From Pseudomonas gingeri (GTDB lineage Bacteria > Pseudomonadota > Gammaproteobacteria > Pseudomonadales > Pseudomonadaceae), in assembly GCF_013385635.1 (NCBI RefSeq), contig NZ_JACAPR010000011.1, forward strand, positions 310,001-374,000: a stretch of DNA of 64,000 nucleotides. Direction: 5' to 3'. The notes under the pieces are model-generated. The model ran no database searches. It was given only the letters and a program-made list of their open reading frames with translations, and had not been told where the DNA came from. This document shows, one piece after another, positions 7,958-15,880 of this stretch (the first letter of the stretch is position 1; every line of letters begins with the position of its first letter). A program made the translations under genes and the position numbers.

Positions 7958-9001
7958 ATGAAAAGACGTGACTTTTTGGCTTTGAGCACAGTCGTCGCAG
8001 CAAGTGCGCTAATTACTCCAGGTTTCATGCGTTCAGCGAGTGCGGCAAGCAAGGAACTGAGGGTCTTGACCTGGGAAGGTTACGCTGACGACCAATGGGT
8101 GAAGGCCTTCGAGAAAAAAACAGGCGCTTCTGTGAGCGTCACTTATGCAGCCAGTGTCGATGAGATTTTTGCAAAGATGACGGCTTCGCAAGGCGCCGAT
8201 TATGACGTGATCGCCATCGAGACCTCTTCCTACAAGCGTCTGACCCAGGAAAAGCTGATCCAGCCACTCGACCCGGCCAAGCTGCAGAACGCCAGGAATC
8301 TGATGCCTGCTTTCCAGAATGTTTCGGCAATCATCTTTGATGGCAAAACTTACGCGGCACCCTTCGCCTGGGGTTCGATACCGCTGATTTACAACGCTGA
8401 TGTATTCAAGGTCGCCCCTGATAGTTGGGCAGTGCTCTGGGACGAGAAATACAAAGGGCGGATGATCATGGTCGATGATGCCAACAACGCTATTGTCACC
8501 GCAGCGTTGACGTTGGGGATCAAGGATCCGTTCAATTTGACGGATGATCAATTCGGCTTGATCAAGGCGAAGCTGTTGGCGCAAAAATCCAATATCGCCA
8601 GCTATTACTCCGGTTTCGACGATGGGGTCAGTATCTTTGCCCAGGGTGGCATCGACTTGATGATGTCCATGGGCGAGCCTCAAGCCGCGATGCTCAAGAA
8701 ACGGAACGTCAATGCCAGCCTCACCATTCCCAAAGAAGGCGCCATCGGCTGGATCGATTGCTGGTGTATCAGCGCCAAGGCCCGCGATACCGGTCTTGCG
8801 CATGCCTGGGTCGATGCCATGCTTGAGAAAGATGTCGGTACTTATATCAGCGAAAAAACCGGTTATGGTAATTCCACGAACGAAGATGCCAATACCAGGA
8901 TCGGTCTGAATTACTCCGACAAGCTGGTCTTTCTGCAGGCGCCCGAGGACTTTGGTCGTCGCATAGAACTATGGAATGAGATTAAAGCAACAGCAGTGTA
9001 A
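7958..9001 (+). CDS. Periplasmic binding protein, PotD-like, with Tat-type signal
   Basis: A 347-residue extracellular solute-binding protein. The N-terminus KRRDFLAL resembles a twin-arginine (Tat) signal, followed by a hydrophobic stretch and a likely cleavage after SASA (about residue 29). The mature start ELRVLTWEGYADDQWVKAFE is typical of the PotD/spermidine-putrescine family. GAGAGAGGG upstream supports the start. It probably binds the substrate of the downstream pathway; a cationic solute would fit the family but is inferred. Confidence 0.85.
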   Translation: MKRRDFLALSTVVAASALITPGFMRSASAASKELRVLTWEGYADDQWVKAFEKKTGASVSVTYAASVDEIFAKMTASQGADYDVIAIETSSYKRLTQEKLIQPLDPAKLQNARNLMPAFQNVSAIIFDGKTYAAPFAWGSIPLIYNADVFKVAPDSWAVLWDEKYKGRMIMVDDANNAIVTAALTLGIKDPFNLTDDQFGLIKAKLLAQKSNIASYYSGFDDGVSIFAQGGIDLMMSMGEPQAAMLKKRNVNASLTIPKEGAIGWIDCWCISAKARDTGLAHAWVDAMLEKDVGTYISEKTGYGNSTNEDANTRIGLNYSDKLVFLQAPEDFGRRIELWNEIKATAV

Positions 9002-9102
9002 TGAGATCGCTACTTCCATAAGAACAAGAAGTGCCGGTCATTATTATTTTCTGCTGTGATGAAAGGCATATTCGAAAGTGTGCACGTGAGAGGAAAAATT
9101 TC

Positions 9103-10086
9103 ATGAAGGAAATATTTGGGGCCGTGCCTCTGGGACTGACTGACCTTCGAGTAAGCCGGTTGGGGGTCGGTACTACGGCAATCGGTGGTCTTTACTCGCC
9201 GACCAGCGCTACTAGCGCCGAAGAAACGCTGGAGGCCGCCTGGGACATCGGTGTGCGCTTCTTTGACTCCGCACCCCAATACGGTAACGGCATGGCTGAA
9301 TACCGCCTGGGTGCTTTCTTGAAGAGCCAGCCTCGTGATGAATTTGTCGTGTGCACCAAGGTCGGCCGTCTCCTGCGGGTACCTGAAAAGCCGGTGGTGG
9401 ATGGCTACTACAAAGACACTCCGCCCGAGCGACCGGTCTTCGACTTCAGCTATGACGGCGTGATGACTTCGGTGGAAGAGAGCCTGGCCCGACTGGGCCT
9501 CGATCGCATCGACGTATTGCATATCCATGACCCTGACGCGAGTTATCGGCAGGCCATCGAGGGGGCCTATAAAGCGCTCGACCGGTTGCGCTCCGACGGC
9601 ACTATTGGCGCGGTCGGTGCGGGTATGAATCAAAGCGAGATGCTCGCCGAGTTTGCTCGCAATGGCAATTTCGACTGCTTCCTGTTGGCCGGCCGCTACA
9701 CCCTCCTGGAGCAAGGTGCCCTCACGGAGCTGTTGCCTCTTTGCGTGCAGAAAAATATCTCGATCATTATTGGCGGGGTCTATAACAGCGGTATTCTCGC
9801 CAATCCGAGTGCCGGCGCGAAATTCAATTACGAGGACGCGGACCGCGCACTGATAGAGCGAGCGTTGATGCTGGAGAAGGTCTGCCTGAGCCATGGTGTG
9901 CCGTTGAAAGCCGCCGCGATACAGTTCCCCCTCGCTCACCCGGCGGTGGCCAGCGTGCTCACGGGGCCCAGAACCCCCGAGGAAATGGTTGAAAACGCCG
10001 AGCTGTTCCGCAGGCCGATTCCAGGTGCCTTGTGGCAGGATCTCAAGGCCAGGGGCCTGATTTCTGCTGATGCTCCAACGGCGTGA
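9103..10086 (+). CDS. Aldo-keto reductase, probable sugar 1-dehydrogenase (L-fucose/aldose dehydrogenase type)
   Basis: A 327-residue NAD(P)-dependent protein of the AKR superfamily. The catalytic tetrad is visible: Asp and Tyr in FFDSAPQYGNG, Lys in CTKVGR, His in HIHDPD. The layout resembles the L-fucose / D-threo-aldose 1-dehydrogenase and pyridoxal 4-dehydrogenase group. The likely reaction is aldose to aldonolactone. I use ATG 9103 with AGAGGA upstream rather than the longer frame from 9031. Its neighbours, a lactonase and a mutarotase, support sugar oxidation. Confidence 0.82.
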   Translation: MKEIFGAVPLGLTDLRVSRLGVGTTAIGGLYSPTSATSAEETLEAAWDIGVRFFDSAPQYGNGMAEYRLGAFLKSQPRDEFVVCTKVGRLLRVPEKPVVDGYYKDTPPERPVFDFSYDGVMTSVEESLARLGLDRIDVLHIHDPDASYRQAIEGAYKALDRLRSDGTIGAVGAGMNQSEMLAEFARNGNFDCFLLAGRYTLLEQGALTELLPLCVQKNISIIIGGVYNSGILANPSAGAKFNYEDADRALIERALMLEKVCLSHGVPLKAAAIQFPLAHPAVASVLTGPRTPEEMVENAELFRRPIPGALWQDLKARGLISADAPTA

Positions 10087-10094
10087 CGAACATC

Positions 10095-10964
10095 ATGTCG
10101 AATCAGATAATCGATACCCATCAGCATTTCTGGGACCTGTCCACCGGGTCCTACCCATGGATGGCGGGTGATGAAATGCGCGCTTTGCGCCGCAATTTTG
10201 GCCCCGACGATCTGCAGCCGCTGTTAGCCGATAATGGCGTCAGCTCCACGATCATCGTGCAATGCCGGCATGATCTGGCAGAGACCCGGGATCTCCTGGC
10301 GATAGCCGCTACCCATGATTTTGTCATCGGTGTCGTCGGCTGGGTCAACCTGGAATCAGGCGACGTGCCGGAGCAGATCGCCGCCTTGCGCGCGCTAACC
10401 GGTGGCGACAAGCTGGTTGGTATTCGCCATAACGTCCATGACGAGGCGGATCCCGACTGGCTGTGTCGCTCCGCGGTACAGGAAGCCGTTGGCGCGGTGA
10501 TCAACGCCGGATTGACCTTCGACCTGCTTGTTCGAAGCAGAGAGCTGCCCGCTGCCACACTTCTGGTAAGGCGCTATCCGCAAGGTCGTTTCGTCCTTGA
10601 CCACCTCGCCAAACCTCCGATCGCCGAAGGGTTCAGTCCCGCCTGGCGCGAAGCGTTCGAACTGCTCGCCGAAAACGACAACGTCTGGTGCAAGGTATCC
10701 GGCCTGGTCACCGAGGCGGACACCAACTCATGTGGGGCAGACACCTTCGACCTGTATACGCGTACCGCACTGACGGTATTTGGACCAGAACGCATTCTAT
10801 TCGGGTCGGACTGGCCCGTTTGCACCCTGGCGGCCACCTACTCCGGGGTAAAGGCAATCGCCGAGCGACTCGTCGAAACGCACCCCGAGATTGCTTCGCG
10901 CTTTTTTCAACTCAACGCAATCGCCGCCTATAACCTGCGTCAAGGCTTTGGAAGAAAAGGATAA
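10095..10964 (+). CDS. Amidohydrolase family, probable sugar lactonase (L-fuconolactonase type)
   Basis: About 289 residues, COG3618-like TIM-barrel hydrolase. The metal-site motif IDTHQHFWDL is at the N-terminus, LDHLAKPPI and WCKVSGL in the middle, and the conserved FGSDWPVC near the end. The family opens aldonolactones such as L-fuconolactone. The GTG at 10083 would overlap the reductase stop by four bases and is an alternative start. It acts directly after the aldo-keto reductase in the proposed route. Confidence 0.82.
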   Translation: MSNQIIDTHQHFWDLSTGSYPWMAGDEMRALRRNFGPDDLQPLLADNGVSSTIIVQCRHDLAETRDLLAIAATHDFVIGVVGWVNLESGDVPEQIAALRALTGGDKLVGIRHNVHDEADPDWLCRSAVQEAVGAVINAGLTFDLLVRSRELPAATLLVRRYPQGRFVLDHLAKPPIAEGFSPAWREAFELLAENDNVWCKVSGLVTEADTNSCGADTFDLYTRTALTVFGPERILFGSDWPVCTLAATYSGVKAIAERLVETHPEIASRFFQLNAIAAYNLRQGFGRKG

Positions 10965-10968
10965 CGAT

Positions 10969-11553
10969 ATGAGCATCGACATCAGTACCGGAACGTGGCT
11001 GAACCCACCCGCCCATTGGGTGACGGATGACGGCGGCCTCACCATGACCACCGACGAGAACACCGACTTCTGGCGCAAAACCCATTACGGCTTCATCCGG
11101 GACACGGGGCACTTTTTCGGTTTCCCGACGGATAGCGGGTTCACCGCGCAGATTCGTATCCGGGGGCAATTTCGTGCGCTTTACGATCAGGCCGGTCTGA
11201 TGGTGCGGATTGACGAAACGCGCTGGATGAAAACCGGCGTGGAATTCACGGACGGTGAGTTGTTTCTGAGTACCGTCATCACGGACGGCCAGTCGGACTG
11301 GTCGGTCTCCCAGCCTTTCAAGGAACTGGAGGACTTCTACCTGAGGGTCACCGTGGCAAAAGGCGCGATGCGCATCCAGGCCTCCCGTGACGGTATTTTC
11401 TGGCCTCTGCTGCGTCTTGCGCCGTTCCCGGAGGCGGACAGCTATCAGGTGGGGCCGACCGCTTGCACACCAGAACGAAGTGGCCTGACCATTCGTTTTT
11501 CAGAGTTTTCCATCGGCCCGGCCACCACCAAAAATCTCCACGACTTGAGCTAA
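10969..11553 (+). CDS. DUF1349 (concanavalin-like) protein
   Basis: A 194-residue protein with the DUF1349 pattern. WLNPPAHW and TDFWRKTHYGFIRDTGHFFG near the start, DQAGLMVRIDETRWMKTGVEF and IQASRDGIFWPLLR are typical of the lectin-like jelly-roll fold. AAAGGA lies before ATG 10969. No signal peptide is seen, so it is cytoplasmic. Members occur next to sugar-metabolic genes, but their role is not established; a sugar-binding or mutarotase-like function is possible. Confidence 0.75.
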   Translation: MSIDISTGTWLNPPAHWVTDDGGLTMTTDENTDFWRKTHYGFIRDTGHFFGFPTDSGFTAQIRIRGQFRALYDQAGLMVRIDETRWMKTGVEFTDGELFLSTVITDGQSDWSVSQPFKELEDFYLRVTVAKGAMRIQASRDGIFWPLLRLAPFPEADSYQVGPTACTPERSGLTIRFSEFSIGPATTKNLHDLS

Positions 11554-11563
11554 AGGAATTCCC

Positions 11564-12004
11564 ATGCTGATTGGTATTGACCCGATCCTGAACGCCGACA
11601 TCCTTTTTGCCTTGCGCGCCATGGGGCATGGTGACGAGATCGTCATTGTCGACGGCAGTTTTCCCGCCCAGACGGTGGCCAAACGGTTGATTCGCATGGA
11701 AGCGGCTGACCTGCCACGGATGTTGAAGGCCATTCTCTCAATCATGCCGATTGACGAGTCCGAACCTGATCCGGTGATCGGCATGCAAGTGATCGACGAG
11801 CCCGACACGATCGTAACGGCGCACACCGTGATTCAGGACGCATTGAACGCGGTGCCCGGCGAATCACCGAAGCTTTATCGTATCGAGCGCTTTGCTTTCT
11901 ACGACCGGGCCAAGGAAGCCTTTGCCATTATCGCGACGGGTGAAACGTTGTTCTACGGCAACGTGATCATCCGCAAAGGTACCGTCAACCTCGGCGGAAA
12001 CTGA
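11564..12004 (+). CDS. RbsD/FucU-family sugar mutarotase
   Basis: A 146-residue protein matching L-fucose mutarotase. The N-terminal ALRAMGHGDEIVIVD and the C-terminal GETLFYGNVIIRKG are family hallmarks. It speeds interconversion of alpha and beta anomers so that the dehydrogenase gets the right form. It is the last gene of the operon, 10 bp after the DUF1349 gene, and a terminator-like hairpin follows. Confidence 0.9.
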   Translation: MLIGIDPILNADILFALRAMGHGDEIVIVDGSFPAQTVAKRLIRMEAADLPRMLKAILSIMPIDESEPDPVIGMQVIDEPDTIVTAHTVIQDALNAVPGESPKLYRIERFAFYDRAKEAFAIIATGETLFYGNVIIRKGTVNLGGN

Positions 12005-12014
12005 CATCGACAGG

Positions 12015-12036
12015 GCGCCTGGGACAGGCGCTCTTT
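12015..12036 (+). terminator. Terminator-like hairpin after the mutarotase gene
   Basis: GCGCCTG, loop GGA, CAGGCGC followed by TCTTTC. The stem is strong and the T-run weak. It lies between two convergent genes. Confidence 0.55.
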
Positions 12037-12137
12037 CACGTCGTTGGTGCTCTGACTGTCAAAGTGACTTGATGCGGGGTGAACTCAGGATGATCACCCA
12101 TGCAATTACACAGCGCTAAACCGTAGGTTCCCGCGTT

Positions 12138-13694
12138 TCAGGTGATGGCGCCAATCTGCCAGGGCACGAACTCATTCTGTCCATAGCCGTGGCGTTCGCT
12201 CTTGCTGCGCTCGCCGGAAGCCACGCGCAGCATCATGTCGAAGATATGCGCGCCCCGTTCCTCGATGGTATCGGTGCCGTCGGCGATGCCACCACAGTTC
12301 ACGTCCATGTCCTCTTCCTGATGATTGAACATGTGCGAGTTGGTCGCGATCTTGATGGAGGGCGAGGGCGCTCCGCCGAACGCCGATCCACGGCCGGTGG
12401 TGAAGGCAATGAGGTTGGCACCTCCGGCCACCTGGCCTGTGGCCGAGATCGGGTCGTAGCCGGGGGTGTCCATGAACACCAGGCCATGGGCGGTGACCGC
12501 TTCGGCGTATTCGTAGACATCCACCAGATTCGTCGAGCCGCCCTTGGCCACGGCGCCGAGGGATTTCTCCAGGATGGTCGTCAGCCCGCCTGCCTTGTTG
12601 CCGGCCGACGGGTTGTTGTTGAGCTCGGCATTCATGCGTTGGCAGTAGCTTTCCCACCAGCGGATACGGGCGATGAGCTTTTCACCGACCTCGCTGCTTA
12701 CCGCGCGGCGCGTCAGCAGATGTTCGGCGCCGTAGATCTCCGGCGTTTCGGAAAGGATCGCCGTGCCGCCTGCCGCCACCAGCCGGTCGACCGCATTGCC
12801 CAGGGCCGGGTTGGCGGTGATCCCGGAGTAACCATCTGAGCCGCCGCATTGCAGCCCGACGATCAGGTGCCCGGCACTGACCGCCTCCCGCTGGACCTGA
12901 TTGGCGGCGGGTAGAAGCGCCTTGATCTGCTCGATGCCGCTGGCGATGGATTTCGAGGTGCCCCCGGTCCCCTGGATGGTGAACACACGCAGGTGCGGAC
13001 CGGCCTGCAAGTGCCGGGCCTTGAGCAGGTCGTCGATCTGGTTGGTCTCGCATCCCAGGCCGATCATCAGGACGGAATGGAAGTTGGCGTGGACCGCATA
13101 ACCCCCCAGCGTTCGCTGCAACATCGCCAAAGCCTCGCCACCGGGGTCCACGGCGCAGCCTATGCCATGGGTCAGGGCCACCACGCCATCGACCTCCGGG
13201 TACGGCGCGAGGGCTTCGGGGTGGATGTCGCGACGGAAGTAGTCGGCGATCGCCCGCGCCACGGTGGCCGAGCAGTTCACCGAGGTCAGCACGCCGATGT
13301 AGTTGCGCGTCGCCACGCGACCGTCCGGGCGAACGATGCCCATGAATGTCGCTTCCCGATGCTCTGTCTGCCTGGCGTCGATGCCGAATTGATGATCGCG
13401 TGAAAAGTGCGCCATGCCGAGGTTATGACTGTGCACGTGTTCACCGGCCTCGATCGGGGCAGAGGCGACGCCGATGATCTGGCCGTAGCGGCGAACGCTC
13501 CCGCCGGCCTCGATACGCCGCACCGCGACCTTGTGCCCGGCAGGAATCGCCTGCTGGACAACGACGCCTTCCGCTTCCAGCAAAAGACCCGCCGGGAGCG
13601 GCTGGCGTGCGATCAGCACATCGTCATGCGGATCCAGCCGGATCGTGGCGGCCACGATCTGGCTTTGCGCACTTGTTTTAGCAATCAATTCCAT
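12138..13694 (-). CDS. UxaA/GarD-family sugar-acid dehydratase (altronate/galactarate dehydratase family)
   Basis: A 518-residue, full-length two-domain protein. An N-terminal SAF-type domain (about 1-95, DPHDDVLIARQPLPAG) is followed by the catalytic region with ATRNYIGVLTSVNCSATVA, GLQCGGSDGYSGITANPALG and SETPEIYGAEHLL, all diagnostic. It is an iron-dependent dehydratase turning an aldonate or aldarate into a 2-keto-3-deoxy acid. TAAGGTG supports the start. The regulator dyad lies about 105 bp upstream. With a pentonate dehydratase encoded nearby, I infer an aldonate substrate, but altronate or galactarate cannot be excluded. Confidence 0.85.
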   Translation of the reverse strand: MELIAKTSAQSQIVAATIRLDPHDDVLIARQPLPAGLLLEAEGVVVQQAIPAGHKVAVRRIEAGGSVRRYGQIIGVASAPIEAGEHVHSHNLGMAHFSRDHQFGIDARQTEHREATFMGIVRPDGRVATRNYIGVLTSVNCSATVARAIADYFRRDIHPEALAPYPEVDGVVALTHGIGCAVDPGGEALAMLQRTLGGYAVHANFHSVLMIGLGCETNQIDDLLKARHLQAGPHLRVFTIQGTGGTSKSIASGIEQIKALLPAANQVQREAVSAGHLIVGLQCGGSDGYSGITANPALGNAVDRLVAAGGTAILSETPEIYGAEHLLTRRAVSSEVGEKLIARIRWWESYCQRMNAELNNNPSAGNKAGGLTTILEKSLGAVAKGGSTNLVDVYEYAEAVTAHGLVFMDTPGYDPISATGQVAGGANLIAFTTGRGSAFGGAPSPSIKIATNSHMFNHQEEDMDVNCGGIADGTDTIEERGAHIFDMMLRVASGERSKSERHGYGQNEFVPWQIGAIT

Positions 13695-13775
13695 TACGGC
13701 ACCTTACTGGGGAGAAAAGCGGATGCTTTGCTGCAGGGTTCATGGCGCGATCCTAGCGCCGGCCCGACAGGGTGG

Positions 13776-13815
13776 GTAATGAAAATCCGGAGGCTTGAGA
13801 TAACCGAGCGTTATC
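13776..13815 (-). promoter_or_regulatory. Regulon control region, copy 3 (before the UxaA-type dehydratase gene)
   Basis: On the minus strand the dyad GATAACGCTCGGTTATC (13799-13815) is followed after exactly 17 bp by CATTAC (13776-13781). This is the same order and spacing as at 4818 and 14886. The sequence between the boxes is not conserved with the other two copies, which suggests that the dyad and CATTAC are the functional parts. CATTAC lies about 82 bp before the dehydratase start codon. Confidence 0.7.
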
Positions 13816-13853
13816 TGTGTCACCGAGCCGGGCAGGCTCCGGCACAAGGCGTA

Positions 13854-14771
13854 TTACTTCGTCAGTTCCTCGATCAGCAAGTGCGTCAGTTGCGAGAGTT
13901 CCACCTGGGTACGCGTGACGATGGCGAACGGCTCGGTCTTGGGCGTGATGGTATAGGGCAGGGACGTCAACATGGCTTGCAACAACGGCAGTTCCGCCAC
14001 GTCAGTGGGCAATACCGCGATCAGATTGGGATCGCTGATCAGCAGCAGCAACGTGGCGAAGGTGGACGAGGTTTCGATGGGGTGGGCTGGAAAGTTCACG
14101 CCTGCTTCATGGAACTCGCGCTCCAGGGTCTGACGCAGCGGCATGTTCGCCGAGAAGATCACCCAGCCTGAATCCGCCAGATCCTCCAGGGTCAGTGACG
14201 TGCGTCCCACCAGCGGATGCCCGGGGTTGGTCATGACCACCAGGGCTTCGGGTTTTATGCTGATGCTGTTGTAGGCCGTGGGGCGCGGGCTGACGCTGGG
14301 GTAGCACAGCGCCATGTCCAGGCGTCCCTGGTCCAGCAGGCTCAGCAGCTTGACGCTGGTGTCCTCGACAATCTCGATGGTCGCCTGCGGTTGGCGTTTG
14401 CGCAGTTGCAGCAGGCTGGCGGTCAGCAGCGGTACGCCACCCATGATCGTGCCGACGGTGATGCGTCCCCCATGTCCCTGGAAGATCCCGTGCATCTCCT
14501 GCCTAAGATGGGACAGGTCGGTCAGGATCAAGCGTGCGTAGCGAATCGCGCAACGACCCATCGCATTGGCGTTCAGTCCCTTGCTGGTGCGTTCGAACAG
14601 CGTCGCGCCGAGGGTTTCTTCCACATCGTGCAGGGCCTTGGTGGCACCGGGCTGGGTGATGCCGATGATTTCGGCGGCCCGGTGGATGGAGCCGTGGTCG
14701 TCCAGTGCAATCAACAGGCGCAACTGCTTGAGGCGAAGGCGCGAGGAGATGGTTTCCAGGGTCGGCATCAT
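13854..14771 (-). CDS. LysR-family regulator, GbpR-like
   Basis: A 305-residue regulator with an N-terminal helix-turn-helix (RLRLKQLRLLIALDDHGSIHRAAE, ITQPGATKALHDVEETLGATLFER) in the form typical of GbpR, the sugar-responsive regulator first studied in Agrobacterium and Azospirillum. An effector-binding domain follows. It lies between the dehydratase gene (same strand) and the divergent AroE-like operon. The three shared dyads around it make it the likely master regulator of the island. Its inducer is probably a sugar or pathway intermediate. Confidence 0.85.
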   Translation of the reverse strand: MMPTLETISSRLRLKQLRLLIALDDHGSIHRAAEIIGITQPGATKALHDVEETLGATLFERTSKGLNANAMGRCAIRYARLILTDLSHLRQEMHGIFQGHGGRITVGTIMGGVPLLTASLLQLRKRQPQATIEIVEDTSVKLLSLLDQGRLDMALCYPSVSPRPTAYNSISIKPEALVVMTNPGHPLVGRTSLTLEDLADSGWVIFSANMPLRQTLEREFHEAGVNFPAHPIETSSTFATLLLLISDPNLIAVLPTDVAELPLLQAMLTSLPYTITPKTEPFAIVTRTQVELSQLTHLLIEELTK

Positions 14772-14882
14772 CGTCAGGGCGGCGCTTTTTCAGGGGGTGA
14801 CTCGCATTAGGCATCAGCAGGCGGAAAAACTCCAGCCACCCCCGACCCTGGCACAAGCACCTGTCGCGGCAGCCCGCCATGC

Positions 14883-14951
14883 GGGGATAGCCAGGGGTTA
14901 TCGAGAGGGGCGTACTTCTCATTACTCGCCCCGTATGAAGTGCAGTACTTT
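14883..14951 (+). promoter_or_regulatory. Regulon control region, copy 2 (before the AroE-like operon)
   Basis: A 69-bp near-copy of the element at 4815. The dyad GATAGCCAGGGGTTATC is at 14886-14902 and CATTAC at 14920-14925, again 17 bp apart. One difference from copy 1 falls in the outer interleaved repeat (CACTTC to TACTTC), where pairing with GAAGTG is kept as a G-U pair. It lies between the divergent regulator gene (start 14771) and the AroE-like gene (start 15038), so it may also control the regulator itself. Confidence 0.7.
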
Positions 14952-15037
14952 GGGTTCAGCCGATTTAGCGGTGTTTATTGTTGCGTCGCGCAGCCCGCAA
15001 CACGATCCGGGTTGTTTTATAGAGAGGAGCCATGTAC

Positions 15038-15847
15038 ATGCCTGACAGGCTGGAAAACCATAGCGAAGTGACGGGCAGAACCCGCGTACTGGGTATTCTT
15101 GCTCACCCGACCGAACATGTAAAAGCGCCACCCAAGATCAACAGGATTGCGCGTGAGCGTGGCTGTGACGCGATCATGGTGCCCATGAATGTGGCCCCTG
15201 AAGACTTCGAACGTTTCGTCAATAGTCTGCGGACACTGTTGAGCTTCGATGGCGCCATTGTCACGGTGCCCTTCAAGCAAGCCATCTTGCCGTTGTGCGA
15301 CGAACTCAGTGAACAGGCCGCCGCCGTCGGCGCCGCCAATGTCATCCGGCGCCTGGCCGATGGCCGCCTGGTCGGCGACCAACTGGATGGCATCGGCTTC
15401 CTGCGGGGGCTGCAGCATGCCGGCATCGAAGTCGCCGGCCAGTCGGTCTACCTGGTCGGTGCCGGTGGCGCGGCGAACGCTGTCGCCTTCGCACTGGCCC
15501 GGGCCGGCATCGCCCGGCTGACCCTGGCCAACCGCAGTGAACACAAGAGCGTTGAACTCAAGGAGCGGCTCCAGCGCCACTATCCGGCCCTGGATGTCTC
15601 TTTGGGAAGTGATCCCAGTGGCCATCAGCTGGTCATCAACGGCACTTCGCTGGGCATGCATGCCACGGACCCCTTGCCGTTGGATGTCACCAGGCTGACC
15701 CCGCAGATGACCGTGGCGGAAGTGGTCCAGGAGCCGGAGCGCACCGCGTTGCTGATCGCGGCCGAGGACATCGGCTGCCGGGTCCATCTGGGGCGCCACA
15801 TGCTGGAACACCAGGTGCAGTCGATGGCGGACTTCCTTGGCCTGTAA
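15038..15847 (+). CDS. AroE-like (shikimate dehydrogenase family) NAD(P)-dependent oxidoreductase with altered substrate site
   Basis: About 269 residues, full length for AroE. The catalytic Lys80 (VTVPFK), Asn101 and Asp117 (GDQLDG) are kept. The nucleotide site GAGGAANAVAFALA and the following ANRSE, of NADP-type, are present. The N-terminal substrate loop, HSxSP in true shikimate dehydrogenases, is H27-V28-K29-A30-P31 here. Both hydroxyl side chains that hold the shikimate carboxylate are gone, and NTDG has become QLDG. The substrate is therefore probably not shikimate. ATG 15038 has better spacing to AGGAG than ATG 15032. It is the first gene of the second operon. Confidence 0.82.
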   Translation: MPDRLENHSEVTGRTRVLGILAHPTEHVKAPPKINRIARERGCDAIMVPMNVAPEDFERFVNSLRTLLSFDGAIVTVPFKQAILPLCDELSEQAAAVGAANVIRRLADGRLVGDQLDGIGFLRGLQHAGIEVAGQSVYLVGAGGAANAVAFALARAGIARLTLANRSEHKSVELKERLQRHYPALDVSLGSDPSGHQLVINGTSLGMHATDPLPLDVTRLTPQMTVAEVVQEPERTALLIAAEDIGCRVHLGRHMLEHQVQSMADFLGL

Positions 15848-15880
15848 CGGATCGCACTCATTTAACAAGAAGGATTGATG

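Noticed and set aside
4566..9001. Integrative island at tRNA-Leu
   Set aside because: No integrase and no second copy of the tRNA 3' end was seen in the window.
12138..13694. A simple galactarate/glucarate pathway explained by a GarD-type enzyme
   Set aside because: The DHDPS-family protein resembles the pentonate-type dehydratase, and the lactonase, mutarotase and aldose dehydrogenase would be unnecessary for an aldarate.
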